64,000 bases of DNA from Arthrobacter humicola (GTDB lineage Bacteria > Actinomycetota > Actinomycetes > Actinomycetales > Micrococcaceae): contig NZ_JAFKON010000005.1 of the NCBI RefSeq assembly GCF_022803015.1, positions 186,001 through 250,000 of the forward strand, given 5' to 3'. The position numbers and the translations under genes were made by a program. Below, piece by piece: positions 1-8,714 of this stretch (positions are counted from its first letter, which is position 1; each line of letters opens with the position of its first letter). Under the pieces are notes generated by a model that worked only from the letters and a program-made list of their open reading frames with translations, was not told the DNA's origin and did no database searches.

Positions 1-1
1 G

Positions 2-193
2 CTGCTTGTGGCCGGGATCTGGATCGCGATCGCACACGTCGTTACGGCCTTCGCCATGGCCATCACGATTATCGGCATTCCGCTGGCGATCGCCAATCTC
101 AAGCTCATACCCATCTCGCTGATGCCGCTCGGGAAACAAATCATCCCGAGCAACACCCCGTATGTGACCGCCTACAGCCCCGGCCGGCGCTAG
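2..193 (+). CDS. YccF-type inner membrane protein, C-terminal fragment
   Basis: The reading frame is open to the left edge, so this is the last 63 residues of a gene that starts before the window. It has a hydrophobic helix (GIWIAIAHVVTAFAMAITI) followed by IIGIPLAIANLKLIP, the glycine/proline pattern of the YccF domain, and ends in a short polar tail. YccF proteins are small integral membrane proteins of unknown function. The GTG at 8 is probably an internal valine rather than the start. Confidence 0.75.
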   Translation: MLVAGIWIAIAHVVTAFAMAITIIGIPLAIANLKLIPISLMPLGKQIIPSNTPYVTAYSPGRR

Positions 194-262
194 GCGGCGG
201 CAGCGCAGCCAGCAGGCCGGGGGACTTCACCTGTCAGTTCAAGCAATCCGAGGGAGAGGGCC

Positions 263-736
263 ATGAGCCAACCGGCAAACGGCGAAACGGACCTCATGCT
301 GGTCATTGTCCGCGAGTTCAGGGCGCCGATCCACGGCGTGTGGTCGGCTTTGACGGACCCGGACCAGGCTCCGCAGTGGTGGGGTCCGCGCGGCTTCCAC
401 GTCCCGCGTGAGAGCGTCGACGCGGACCTCGAAGTCGGCGGCCTGTACCGCGCCTGCATGATCCAGGACAGTACCGGGCAGCAATTCTGGTGGAGTGGGG
501 TGCATACCGATGTCGAGCCGCCGCACCTGTTCATGTTCACCCATGCCTGGGACAAGCCGGACGGCACCCGCGGCTTCGAGACCGAGGTGACGATCCGGTT
601 GGAGGAGATCGACGGCGGCACGCAGATGACCTTCACCCAGGGGCCGTTCGACTCTGCGGAAAGCCGCGACCGCCATGGCGAAGGGTGGCGCGAGTCGTTC
701 GACCGGCTGGCGAATCACCTCAGCGTGGCTGCCTGA
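263..736 (+). CDS. SRPBCC / AHSA1-family protein
   Basis: 157 residues. The pattern REFRAPIHGVWSALTDPD followed by PQWWGPRGF (about residues 37-45) and the late GGTQMTFTQGPF strand match the AHSA1-like branch of the SRPBCC (START-like) fold, which binds hydrophobic ligands in a deep cavity. The end WRESFDRLANHL is the usual closing helix (GWxxxLxRLxxyL). The ATG follows a purine-rich GGGAGAGGG, which supports this start. The substrate cannot be read from the sequence. It is a single gene, with a convergent minus-strand gene downstream. Confidence 0.8.
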   Translation: MSQPANGETDLMLVIVREFRAPIHGVWSALTDPDQAPQWWGPRGFHVPRESVDADLEVGGLYRACMIQDSTGQQFWWSGVHTDVEPPHLFMFTHAWDKPDGTRGFETEVTIRLEEIDGGTQMTFTQGPFDSAESRDRHGEGWRESFDRLANHLSVAA

Positions 737-770
737 GCCGCCGGTCTCCGGTGGGAGGCCGGGGCACCGC

Positions 771-1640
771 TCACGCGAGTTCGCCCTGTAGGTTCCGGCG
801 GGCCGCGTCCAGCCACAGTGTCCGGCCACGGTCGGTGTGGAAGAGCGGATCGAGCTGCAGCAGCTGGCGGACGACGGCGGCGCGGCCGGCGGCGAAGTCG
901 GCGTCGCCGATGTGCGCGAAATCTTCCCTGACGGCGGCGAGGTAGCGGGCGTAGGCCTCCGGTTCCCCGCCGAGGACGGAGAGGTCGGCGTCGCTGAGCA
1001 GGGCGCCGTCGTCGTCTCCGGGCTCCGGACAGTGGTCGGCCGTCAGCAGCACCAGGCGCACCACTTCGTCCACCTCGGCGGCCGGGAGACCGGCATGCCG
1101 GAGCCGGTCGTCGGCCAGCCGCGCCGACTCTTCCTCGTCCTGGCCTGCCACGCCGCGGTAGACGGCGTCGTGGAACCAGGCGGCCAGCAGCACGGTGCGG
1201 GGCGGATCGGCCGGATCGCACAGCACGTCCAGGGCTTCCAGCACCGCCAGCAGATGGGTGCGGCCGTGGTACTTCCGGTGTTCCTCGCCCCAGCGGTCCA
1301 GCAGGTCCAGGAAGAGGGCGTCGTGGCCCGCCAACGCCTGGTTCCAGCGGTTCAGGAGCGGAACCCGGAGGGCCTTGACGCGCCGTCGGGCCGGGATCCG
1401 CAACCCGCTGGCGATCAACTTTCGGACGAGGACCCGGCCCTCCACAGGAATGGCGCCGGCCGCCACCAGGGCCTCGTATCGGGACTCGGCGACGTCGTAG
1501 TGGTCGCCGTCGAACGCTCGCCTCGGGATGCCGGCGGCTGCGGCGAAGGCGTGCAGTTCCGCCAGCGACGTGTCCGAGACCAGGTGGGAAAAGTGGGTTC
1601 CGTGGGCAGGCCAGAGCGGCGGATCGACGTAGACGGCCAT
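771..1640 (-). CDS. DUF4031 + HD-domain protein
   Basis: 289 residues in two parts. Residues 1-85 (MAVYVDPPLWPAHGTHFSHL then GDHYDV) are a DUF4031 domain, found alone in many Actinobacteria. The rest is HD-domain-like, with HGRTH at 125-129, AWFHDAVY around 154-161 and LTADHC, arranged like a predicted metal-dependent phosphohydrolase. The substrate is unknown. No strong ribosome-binding site precedes the ATG, but the MAVYVDPP start is typical for DUF4031. Confidence 0.75.
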   Translation of the reverse strand: MAVYVDPPLWPAHGTHFSHLVSDTSLAELHAFAAAAGIPRRAFDGDHYDVAESRYEALVAAGAIPVEGRVLVRKLIASGLRIPARRRVKALRVPLLNRWNQALAGHDALFLDLLDRWGEEHRKYHGRTHLLAVLEALDVLCDPADPPRTVLLAAWFHDAVYRGVAGQDEEESARLADDRLRHAGLPAAEVDEVVRLVLLTADHCPEPGDDDGALLSDADLSVLGGEPEAYARYLAAVREDFAHIGDADFAAGRAAVVRQLLQLDPLFHTDRGRTLWLDAARRNLQGELA

Positions 1641-1758
1641 GGTGGCAGTCTAGCCCCGACCGCGGACACGCGCGGCCCGGACTGCGGGCACCGGTGCGGC
1701 ACCGGGCGGCCACCGCCGTCGGGGTCATGCCGCGACGGCGGGGCCACCGCCGTTGTGG

Positions 1759-3096
1759 TCATGCCGCGATGGCGGGTCGGATGTTCTGGTTGCCGCGGAA
1801 CACGTTCCCGGGATCAAACTCAAGTTTCACTTCTGCCAGCCGGTTGTAGTTTTCGTCGCCGTAGGCCGCGCGGATCCGGGCCTGGCCTTCGTCGCCGATG
1901 AAGTTCAGCCAGACGCCCCCGGTCGCGTAGGGGGAGATGTCCTGGCGGAAGCGTTTGACCCATGCCTTCGCGTCCTGCCCGCCCTGCGGGGTGTCGCCCA
2001 GGCCGAACGGGTGGCTCACCCAGCTGGCGGTCCGGTTCAGCAGCGGGGTGGCCGCGGCGGCCGGCCCGCTCACCGCCCCGCCCCAATGGGCGATCAGTTG
2101 CTGGGAGCTTGGTCCCGGGAGGTTCCGGGCCGAGTCGATGATGACGTCCAGGGCGTCGTCGGAGAGATCGTCGTGATAGTCGGCGCTCCAGTAGTTGTAC
2201 TTGCCCGGCGGGTCGTCCAGGGAGCACTGGAAGTCTGCGTAGCCGGTATCTTCCACCAGGTCCACAACAGGGCCCAGTTCCCGGTATGCCTTGGCATGTT
2301 CTTTGCCTTCCTCTGCATCCCCGGCGAAGACATACACGACGTATACCGCCATCTTGCCCACCATGGCCGCGGGCACGAAGGGTTCCGCCGGTGCAATCCC
2401 GTAGATGAGGGTGGCGGACTCTTCGTTGGGAGCCGCGGAGGCCAGGTCCCGGTATCCGCGGCTGAGTTCCGGGGCTGCGTCCCCGGGCCACATCAGCACC
2501 CCGGCATGCACGCTTGGCCCCAGCTGATGCAGGCCGAACGTAAAGGAGGTGGCGACGCCGAAGTTCCCGCCGCCGCCGTGAAGGGCCCAGAAGAGTTCGG
2601 GATTCTCCTGGGCGCTGGCCGTCACCTGCTCGCCGGTGGCGGTGACCAGATCGACGGAGACGAGGTCGTCGCAGGCGAAGCCGAAGGCGCGCTCAAGCCA
2701 GCCGGACCCGCCCCCGAGCGTGAAACCCGCGAGCCCGGTCGTGGAGACCCGCCCGCCCGTGATGGCGAGGCCGTATTCCTGGGTGGCGCGGTCAAACTCG
2801 CCGCAGGTGAGGCCCGCGCCCACCGTGGCAGTGCGGGCCTCCGGGTCCACCCGCACGGATTTCATCGGACGAACGTCAATCACGAGGCCGCCGTCGTTCG
2901 TGGACATGCCGGCTACGGAATGGCCGCCGGCCCGGACGGCGACTTCGAAGCCGTGTGTACGCGCGTACGCCAACGCCTCGGCCACCCCTTCAGGGCCGGC
3001 GCACGGGGCAATCACGGCCGGATGGCGGTCGATCATCGCGTTGAAGAGTCTTCGTGTTTCGTCGTATTCCGGGTGACCCGGCCTGACCCACCTCAT
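1759..3096 (-). CDS. FAD-linked oxidase (berberine-bridge-enzyme-like)
   Basis: 445 residues from the chosen ATG at 3096, which follows GAGGGAG at good spacing; an in-frame upstream start at 3132 has no such site. The N-terminal half is an FAD_binding_4 (PCMH) domain with RAGGHS around residue 59, whose histidine is the usual covalent FAD attachment point, and GGG(S)GWLERAFG. The C-terminus carries the BBE motif NYNRLAEVK...DPGNVF...QNIRP. The second, cysteinyl FAD link of bicovalent members appears absent: the region usually reading GxCxxVGVAG is GGRVSTTGLAG here. Substrate unknown; possibly a sugar or secondary-metabolite oxidase. Confidence 0.85.
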   Translation of the reverse strand: MRWVRPGHPEYDETRRLFNAMIDRHPAVIAPCAGPEGVAEALAYARTHGFEVAVRAGGHSVAGMSTNDGGLVIDVRPMKSVRVDPEARTATVGAGLTCGEFDRATQEYGLAITGGRVSTTGLAGFTLGGGSGWLERAFGFACDDLVSVDLVTATGEQVTASAQENPELFWALHGGGGNFGVATSFTFGLHQLGPSVHAGVLMWPGDAAPELSRGYRDLASAAPNEESATLIYGIAPAEPFVPAAMVGKMAVYVVYVFAGDAEEGKEHAKAYRELGPVVDLVEDTGYADFQCSLDDPPGKYNYWSADYHDDLSDDALDVIIDSARNLPGPSSQQLIAHWGGAVSGPAAAATPLLNRTASWVSHPFGLGDTPQGGQDAKAWVKRFRQDISPYATGGVWLNFIGDEGQARIRAAYGDENYNRLAEVKLEFDPGNVFRGNQNIRPAIAA

Positions 3097-3272
3097 GGCA
3101 GTGCTCCCTCGGTGACCGCAGCTCCGCCCCACTTTTCGAGCTTACGACTGCACGCCAGTTGTGGCTATGGCTCATTGCTTGGCCAGCCGCACACCGCCGG
3201 CGCCTTAGCCGCGGACACCTGTCCGCCGACCGGGTGTTCTGGCGCGGGCGGCTGGCGGGAGTGGACGGTGGG

Positions 3273-3764
3273 TTAGCCGCGGGCGTCGCGGACCGGGTGC
3301 TGGCTGACGATGGAAACCCGGTTGAACGCGTTCATCGTAATCGCCAGCCAGCTGACGGCGGAAAATTCTTCGGCAGTCAGGTGCCGCCTGGCCTGTGCGC
3401 CTTCGTGGTCGCGGGCATGGGCGTCAGAGATAGTGGTGATTGCCTCGGCCAGCGTCAGGGCTGCGCGTTCCTTTTCGGAGAACAGAGTGGTGTCGCGCCA
3501 TGCGGGGAGGACGGCCAGGCGCTGGGCCGACTCGCCGTTCTTGACGGCATCGCCCACGTGCATGTCCAGGCAAAAGGCGCAGCCGTTGATCTGCGAAATG
3601 CGGACATTGAGCAACTCGATGAGTGTGTCGTCCAGCCCGGCCTCGACGGCGGCTTCCTTGGCTTTCAGGCCCAGCCCGTTGAGTGCGCGCCAGGCAGCGG
3701 GGTGAGCCTTGTCAAGGAATATGCTCCGGTGCCCGGGATCCTGCGGTGCCGTCGTGTCATTCAT
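3273..3764 (-). CDS. AhpD-like / carboxymuconolactone decarboxylase family protein
   Basis: 163 residues from the ATG at 3764; an alternative start lies at 3794. The motif GCAFCLDMH places C62, C65 and H69 in the Cx2Cx3H arrangement of AhpD-type alkylhydroperoxidases, which cycle a disulfide to reduce peroxides. The following KNGESAQRLAVLPAWRDTTLFSEKERAALTLAEAIT is typical of this family's all-helical fold. It is probably a stress-defence protein transcribed alone from the region to its right. Confidence 0.85.
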   Translation of the reverse strand: MNDTTAPQDPGHRSIFLDKAHPAAWRALNGLGLKAKEAAVEAGLDDTLIELLNVRISQINGCAFCLDMHVGDAVKNGESAQRLAVLPAWRDTTLFSEKERAALTLAEAITTISDAHARDHEGAQARRHLTAEEFSAVSWLAITMNAFNRVSIVSQHPVRDARG

Positions 3765-3857
3765 GGGTTCCACAATACCGACGGGCCTCGGCACGGCCCG
3801 GAGCGGCGTGTGACAATTCTGTCAAACCTGTGACAAGCTTTGGGGGTGGGAGTGTTT

Positions 3858-3898
3858 GGTCCGGCGGCCGGCTCCTTGGGGGACCCAGCCGCCGGACC
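3858..3898. terminator. Inverted repeat between palindrome array 1 and ahpD-like gene
   Basis: GGTCCGGCGGC (3858-3868) and GCCGCCGGACC (3888-3898) are perfectly complementary 11-bp arms around a 19-nt loop. There is no T-run on either side. It lies on the minus-strand path of transcripts leaving the glycerate kinase gene, so it may be a terminator or a structured boundary of the repeat region. Just beyond it, 3903-3958 holds about three imperfect copies of CTTCCGAGCCGG. Confidence 0.45.
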
Positions 3899-4032
3899 GC
3901 TCCTTCTGAGCCCGGACTTTCGGGCAGCTACTTCCGAGCCGGGCTACTCCTTCCGAGCCGGTCCAGGTTTCGCGCCACCGAGCTCCGCTAGGCCGGGCTT
4001 CACGGAGTTGGTTTGCGCAAGTTGTCGCTGGG

Positions 4033-4327
4033 GGACATGTCCAGTTTTCAGCCAATCGTGCGGCTGCGGGGGACATGTCCAGTCTTCAGATCCGGGGATG
4101 AGCACAAAGGGCGTATGTCCACTGGCACGGGGCAGCAGAGGGCATGCCCGGTGGTCACACGTGGCGGGGATGGACATGTCCAGTTTTTGGGCAGTTTTGC
4201 GGAGCACGGGAGGACATGTCCAGTGGTCACGTCCGGCTGCGGGGGACATGTCCAGTCTCCAGGTCCGGGGATGGGCACAACGGGAGTATGTCCACTGGCG
4301 CGGGCCAAGGGAGGACATGTCCCGCGG
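4033..4327 (+). repeat. Palindrome array 1 (GGACATGTCC family)
   Basis: Six perfect GGACATGTCC palindromes start at 4033, 4071, 4172, 4212, 4244 and 4313, with one GGGCATGCCC at 4140, which stays palindromic through paired changes. Two degenerate units read TATGTCCACTGG (4114-4125, 4287-4298). Core-to-core distances are 38, 40, 29, 32, 40, 32, 40 and 29 bp, and the block from 4071 recurs at a 173-bp offset. The last unit ends GTCCCGCGG, eight bases short of the glycerate kinase stop. Long open frames across it in several frames are by-products of the repeat. Function unknown; this fills the gene-free stretch 3765-4329. Confidence 0.9.
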
Positions 4328-4329
4328 AC

Positions 4330-5355
4330 TCACAGGTGAGCAGGCGCGGCAGGAGCAGCACCAGCAGCATGGGAAGCCGCCGAAGCCGCACGGGCCAGTT
4401 CCGCCCCCGCGGCCTGCATGGCTGCCGGATCTCCGGCCACGATGATGCGGGCAAAGCTGTCGGCGTAGTCGCCGAGGTCCGGATCCACCGATCCCACCAC
4501 CGCGTACACCGGCGTGGTGCCGGCACGGGCCAGGATGGCACCGATGATCTTCCCCTGGCCGGTCTGGGAATCCAGCCGGCCCTCGCCGACCACCACGGCG
4601 CTGCTGGCAGCCAGTTGCGCGTCGAAGCCCAGCAAATCCAGCACATAGTCCGCCCCTGACACCAGGCGGGCGCCGTAACGGGCCCACATTCCGCCGGAGA
4701 AGCCACCCGCCGCCCCGGTCCGGTCCACCAGCCGGGGATCGCGGCCGTAGTCCCGGGCGAACTCCGCCGCGAGCAGCTCGAGTTTGTGTGTCAGCAGCTC
4801 AACAGCGGCGGGCCCGGCTCCCTTCTGCGGCCCGAACACGCGTGCGGCGTCGGAAAAAGGCGTCGTGACATCGCTCAGGATCACCAGCTCGGCGCTGCGG
4901 AGCCCGCCGCGTTCCTCGATCGCGGCGATGGCGCCGGCCCCGCCGTCGGTGGTGGCCGAGCCCCCTGCCGCCACCACGATGCGGCGTGCGCCGTGCCGGG
5001 CGGCCTCCGCGATCATGACGCCGGTGCCGTACGTGCTCGCCGTCAGCGGGTCCCGGCCGCCGGCGGACGGCAGGTTGAGGCCGCTCGCGACGGCCAGTTC
5101 GACGACGGCGGTCCCGGTGGCGGTGAGCCCGACCGCCGCCTCGACGGGTTCGCCCCACGGCCCGACCGTGGTGACAAGGACGGGCCGGGCGTCCAGACCG
5201 CGGGCGAGGGCCTCGGTGGTGCCCTCGCCGCCGTCGGCCACGGGCAGCTCGCGGGCCGCCGCGCCGGCCGAGCGGATGCCGGCCGCGATGTGCCCGGCCA
5301 CCTGGGCCGCCGTGAAGGTGCCCTTGAAACTGTCCGGGGCCACCAGGATGCTCAT
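4330..5355 (-). CDS. Glycerate kinase (GlxK/GarK family), first copy
   Basis: 341 residues. MSILVAPDSFKGTFTA and LPVADGGEGTTEAL are the standard N-terminal motifs of type-2 glycerate kinases; GGSATTDGGAG, SDVTTPF and FGPQKGA follow in family order, and GEGRLDSQT is the late motif. The enzyme phosphorylates glycerate to 2- or 3-phosphoglycerate. It is slightly shorter than usual (about 370-380) and ends in an Ala-rich tail. It starts 4 bp after the BKACE stop and is the last gene of the cassette, which suggests glycerate is that pathway's product. A second, distinct glycerate kinase lies at 24035-25249. Confidence 0.92.
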   Translation of the reverse strand: MSILVAPDSFKGTFTAAQVAGHIAAGIRSAGAAARELPVADGGEGTTEALARGLDARPVLVTTVGPWGEPVEAAVGLTATGTAVVELAVASGLNLPSAGGRDPLTASTYGTGVMIAEAARHGARRIVVAAGGSATTDGGAGAIAAIEERGGLRSAELVILSDVTTPFSDAARVFGPQKGAGPAAVELLTHKLELLAAEFARDYGRDPRLVDRTGAAGGFSGGMWARYGARLVSGADYVLDLLGFDAQLAASSAVVVGEGRLDSQTGQGKIIGAILARAGTTPVYAVVGSVDPDLGDYADSFARIIVAGDPAAMQAAGAELARAASAASHAAGAAPAAPAHL

Positions 5356-5359
5356 CGGC

Positions 5360-6292
5360 TCAGAACCCTACGTTTTCCCGGCCCTTGAGGTGCAGCATCT
5401 GCCGCGCCTCGTCGGGGGTGGCGACCTCAAAGTTGAGGGCTTCCAGGATGGTGCGGATCCGGGTGACCTGTTCGGCGTTGGACGCGGCGAGCTGGCCAGG
5501 ACCGATCCACAGGGAATCCTCCAGGCCCACCCGGACGTGGGAGCCCATGGCGGCGCCGATCGTGGCGAGCGGCATCTGGTTCCTGCCGGCGCCCAGGATG
5601 GACCACTCGTAGTCCTCGCCGAGCAGGCGGTCCGCCGTGCGGCGCATGTGCATGAGGTCCTCGGGGTGCGCGCCGATGCCGCCGAGCAGGCCGAAGACCG
5701 ACTGGACGAACAGCGGGCCCCTGGCCAGCCCGCGGCCGTGGAAGTGCGCGAGGTTGTTCAGGTGCGAGATGTCGTAGCACTCGAACTCGAAGCGGGTGCC
5801 GTTCTGGTTGCCGATGCCCAGAATGGTCTCGATGTCCTGGAAGGTGTTCTTGAAGACGAGGTCGCGGCTCTTTTCGAGCCCTTCGCGCTCCCAGTCGTGG
5901 CCGAACTCGGTGAAGCGGTCCAGCATCGGGTAAAGCCCGAAATTCATCGAGCCCATGTTGAGGGAGGCAAGCTCCGGCTTGAACAGCGCCGCCGGCTGCA
6001 TCCGCTCCTCGACGCTCATGTGCGGCGAGCCGCCCGTGGTGATGTTGATGACGGCGTCGGTGTTGCGCTTGAGCTTGTCCAGGATCGGGGCGAAGTGCTC
6101 GGGGTCCTGGGAGGGGCGGCCGTCCCTGGGGTCGCGGGCGTGCATGTGGACGATCGCGGCGCCTGCCTCGGCGGCGCCGATCGCGGCGTCGGCGATCTCG
6201 TCGGGGGAGACGGGCAGGTGCGGGGACATGGACGGGGTGTGGATGGCGCCGGTGACGGCGCTGGTGATGATGACCTTGCGGGCAGCAGCCAT
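5360..6292 (-). CDS. BKACE-family beta-keto acid cleavage enzyme (DUF849)
   Basis: 310 residues. Family motifs are VIITSAVTGAIHTP, VHMHARDP (metal-binding HxH), INITTGG and GLEDSLW. BKACE enzymes are zinc-dependent and condense a beta-keto acid with acetyl-CoA, releasing acetoacetate and a new acyl-CoA; 3-keto-5-aminohexanoate cleavage enzyme is the founding member. AAGGAGA precedes the ATG. Its neighbours, an SDR dehydrogenase and a glycerate kinase, suggest the keto acid is made by the SDR and that the acyl-CoA yields glycerate. The exact substrate is inferred. Confidence 0.9.
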   Translation of the reverse strand: MAAARKVIITSAVTGAIHTPSMSPHLPVSPDEIADAAIGAAEAGAAIVHMHARDPRDGRPSQDPEHFAPILDKLKRNTDAVINITTGGSPHMSVEERMQPAALFKPELASLNMGSMNFGLYPMLDRFTEFGHDWEREGLEKSRDLVFKNTFQDIETILGIGNQNGTRFEFECYDISHLNNLAHFHGRGLARGPLFVQSVFGLLGGIGAHPEDLMHMRRTADRLLGEDYEWSILGAGRNQMPLATIGAAMGSHVRVGLEDSLWIGPGQLAASNAEQVTRIRTILEALNFEVATPDEARQMLHLKGRENVGF

Positions 6293-6391
6293 GGGAATGT
6301 CTCCTTGGTGGGCAGGGCGGGGCAGTGTGGGTGCGGGGCGGGCGGCGGCCTGGGGCGGACCGGCTCCCCAGGCAGTTCAGTTCAGTTCAGG

Positions 6392-7156
6392 TCAGTAGAG
6401 CTTTTCGGTGTTGCCGTCCACGGCCAGAGCCTGGCCGTGGACGTTGCGGGCCATGTCGCTGGCCACGAAGGCGGCCATGTTGGCGATGTCCTCGGCCTCG
6501 ATCAGCCGGCCCAGCGAGGACTGGTTGTGGTACAGCGCGGACACCTCGTCCGCCGGCAGCTCGAGCATCCGGGCTTTGGCGGCGATGACGGAGTCGATGC
6601 GTGGGCCGTTGACGGCGCCGGGGCAGATGGCGTTGACGCGGATGCCGTCCGGGCCAAGTTCGATCGCGAGGGTTTTGGTCAGCCCGACGACGGCCCACTT
6701 CGACGCCGAATAGGCGCTGCGGCCGGCCATGCCCAGCCGCCCGGCGGCCGAGGACAGGTTCACGATAGAGGCGCCGCTGCCCTCGCGCAACAGGGGCAGG
6801 GCATGCTTGATGCAGAAGAACTGACCATGGATGTTGACGTCGAAGGTTGCCTTCCACGCCGCGGCGTCGAGGGATTCCAGGGGTCCGGTGGGCCCGGCGA
6901 TGCCGGCGTTGTTGACGAGGACGTCGAGGCCGCCCATTTCGACCCGGACGGTGTCCATGAGTTCGCGGACCTGGCCCTCGTCCGAGACGTCGCTGACCGC
7001 GGCGAGGAGCCCGTTGACGCGGGCCTTGTCGACGGCGTCGGGGTCGATGTCGGTGACGAAGACGGTGGCGCCGAGTTCCCGGAACTTGCTGGCGATGGCC
7101 AGGCCGATGCCGTTGGCTCCGGCCGTGACGAGAATGCGCTTGGCAGTGAAATCCAT
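6392..7156 (-). CDS. SDR-family NAD(P)-dependent dehydrogenase
   Basis: 254 residues from the ATG at 7156, preceded by AAGGA. Classical SDR features are the nucleotide-binding TAGANGIG, NNAGIAGP, the catalytic serine in VNLSSAAG, YSASK, and NAICPGAV. The acidic residue in FVTDIDP after the second strand favours NAD+. It lies between the MFS transporter and the BKACE gene. I infer that it oxidises the 3-hydroxyl of a sugar acid to the beta-keto acid used by BKACE, as deoxyribonate 3-dehydrogenase does in the oxidative deoxyribonate pathway. Confidence 0.88.
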   Translation of the reverse strand: MDFTAKRILVTAGANGIGLAIASKFRELGATVFVTDIDPDAVDKARVNGLLAAVSDVSDEGQVRELMDTVRVEMGGLDVLVNNAGIAGPTGPLESLDAAAWKATFDVNIHGQFFCIKHALPLLREGSGASIVNLSSAAGRLGMAGRSAYSASKWAVVGLTKTLAIELGPDGIRVNAICPGAVNGPRIDSVIAAKARMLELPADEVSALYHNQSSLGRLIEAEDIANMAAFVASDMARNVHGQALAVDGNTEKLY

Positions 7157-7233
7157 GAGTAGTCCTTGCAGTGAGATGGCTTGCGGACCCGCTCCGAACC
7201 CGCGGGTCCGGAACGGGCGGTGGGAGCAGTGCG

Positions 7234-8553
7234 TCAGTGGGCGGCCGGAACAATCGCGGGCTTCTCCGTGCCGCGCTTGAGCAGCAGGGACAGCAGCGCG
7301 CCGATGACGCACATGCCCACGATGAACCACAGGCCGGAGAGCTTGGAGCCGGTGGCGTCCTGCATGAAGCCCATGACATAGGGGCCCAGGAAGCCGCCGC
7401 AGAGGCCGATGGTGTTGACGAAGGCGATGCCGCCGGCGAGGGCGGCGCCGCTGAGGCGAGTGGCCGGGTAGGTGAAGAGGATCGGCTGCAGGGCGAAGAA
7501 ATTGAAGGCGGCGAGGCAGAAGCCGATCATGCCCAGCAGCGGCCCGCCGACGGCGCCGAGGGCGAAGCCTGCGACGATGCCGGTCATGGTGCCGGTGACC
7601 AGCATCCGGGAGCGGCGGCCGTCGGTGGCGAAGCGGGGGACCAGCAGGGCGCCCGCCGCGGAGAAGATCCACGGGATGGCCGTCAGCAGGCCGATCTGCA
7701 GCGGGCTGAGCTTGCCGTACGTGCCGATGATGGAGGGCAGGAAGTAGGACAGGGCGTAGACGGCGATCTGGTGGGTGAAGTAGACGCCGACGACGAGGAG
7801 GATCTGCTTGTCCTTCAGGACATCGCGCAGCAGGTGGTTGCCGGAGGCCGCGGCGCCGGCGGTCTCCTCGGCGGCGATGCGGGCCTCGAGATCGGCGGAT
7901 TCCTCGGCGGTGAGGAACGTCGCCATGCTGGGGCGGTCCGGGAGCTTCTTCCAGACGACGTAGGCGAGGACGCAGGCCGGGAGTCCTTCGACGAGGAACA
8001 TCCACTGCCAGCCGTGCAGGCCGCCGAGCCCGTCAAAGGTCAGCAGCAGCCCGCCCAGCGGGGCCCCGACAATGTTGGCGATGGAGACGCCGAGCAGGAA
8101 CATTCCGTTGGCCTTGGCGCGGTCCTTGACCACGAACCACTGCGTCAGGAAGTACATAACGCCCGGGAAGAGTCCGGCCTCGGCCACGCCGAGCAGCATC
8201 CGCATGATGTAGAAGGACCATTCGCCCTGGACGAAGGCCATGCCGGCGGAGATGATGCCCCAGGTGATCATGATCCGCATGATCCAGAACCGGGCGCCGA
8301 CCTTGTGCATGATCAGGTTGGACGGGATTTCGGACAGGGCATAGGTCAGGAAGAACAGCCCGGCGCCGATGCCGTACGCGGTGGCCGAGATGCCGAGGTC
8401 GATCTCCAGCCGGTCCTTGGCCATACCGATGTTGGTGCGGTCCAGGAAGGCCATGATGTAGGCGCCGATCAGCAGCGGCATGACGCGGCGTAAGATCACG
8501 CCGTTGATTTCCTGTGGTGTGCGCATCTTCTTTGTTGCGGATACAACTGACAT
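7234..8553 (-). CDS. MFS transporter, anion:cation symporter type
   Basis: 439 residues with about 12 predicted membrane helices and a central charged loop. DRTNIGMAKDRLEIDLGIS in the first helix region and GVAEAGLFPGVMYFLTQWF are typical of the ACS group (glucarate, tartrate, phthalate and other carboxylate importers). It is the first structural gene after the LacI regulator and probably imports the sugar acid degraded by the genes downstream. AAGGACCCC precedes the start. Confidence 0.88.
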   Translation of the reverse strand: MSVVSATKKMRTPQEINGVILRRVMPLLIGAYIMAFLDRTNIGMAKDRLEIDLGISATAYGIGAGLFFLTYALSEIPSNLIMHKVGARFWIMRIMITWGIISAGMAFVQGEWSFYIMRMLLGVAEAGLFPGVMYFLTQWFVVKDRAKANGMFLLGVSIANIVGAPLGGLLLTFDGLGGLHGWQWMFLVEGLPACVLAYVVWKKLPDRPSMATFLTAEESADLEARIAAEETAGAAASGNHLLRDVLKDKQILLVVGVYFTHQIAVYALSYFLPSIIGTYGKLSPLQIGLLTAIPWIFSAAGALLVPRFATDGRRSRMLVTGTMTGIVAGFALGAVGGPLLGMIGFCLAAFNFFALQPILFTYPATRLSGAALAGGIAFVNTIGLCGGFLGPYVMGFMQDATGSKLSGLWFIVGMCVIGALLSLLLKRGTEKPAIVPAAH

Positions 8554-8714
8554 GGGTCGGGGTCCTTGGCTCGTTGGCGGGATAGGTGGTCAGGGAGGGC
8601 ATGCGGAAAGGGCAAACGGGAGGTAGGCGGCAGTGCGCGCGGCGCGTGGTTCGTCAGGGTCGCGGGAACGGGTGGGGCTGGCCGCGGACGAGTCGGCCCG
8701 CGCGTGGCGCGGCC

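Noticed and set aside
4033..4327. CRISPR array
   Set aside because: The repeated core is only a 10-bp palindrome, spacing varies between 29 and 40 bp, the intervening sequences are themselves repeated, and there are no cas genes.
3840..4687. Long open frames across the palindrome array on both strands
   Set aside because: They exist in several frames because the repeat lacks stop codons; their products are Cys/Gly/His-Val repeats with no start site and no family resemblance.
4784..7162. 792-codon plus-strand open frame over the kinase-BKACE-SDR genes
   Set aside because: It is antisense to three recognised enzymes, with low-complexity content.
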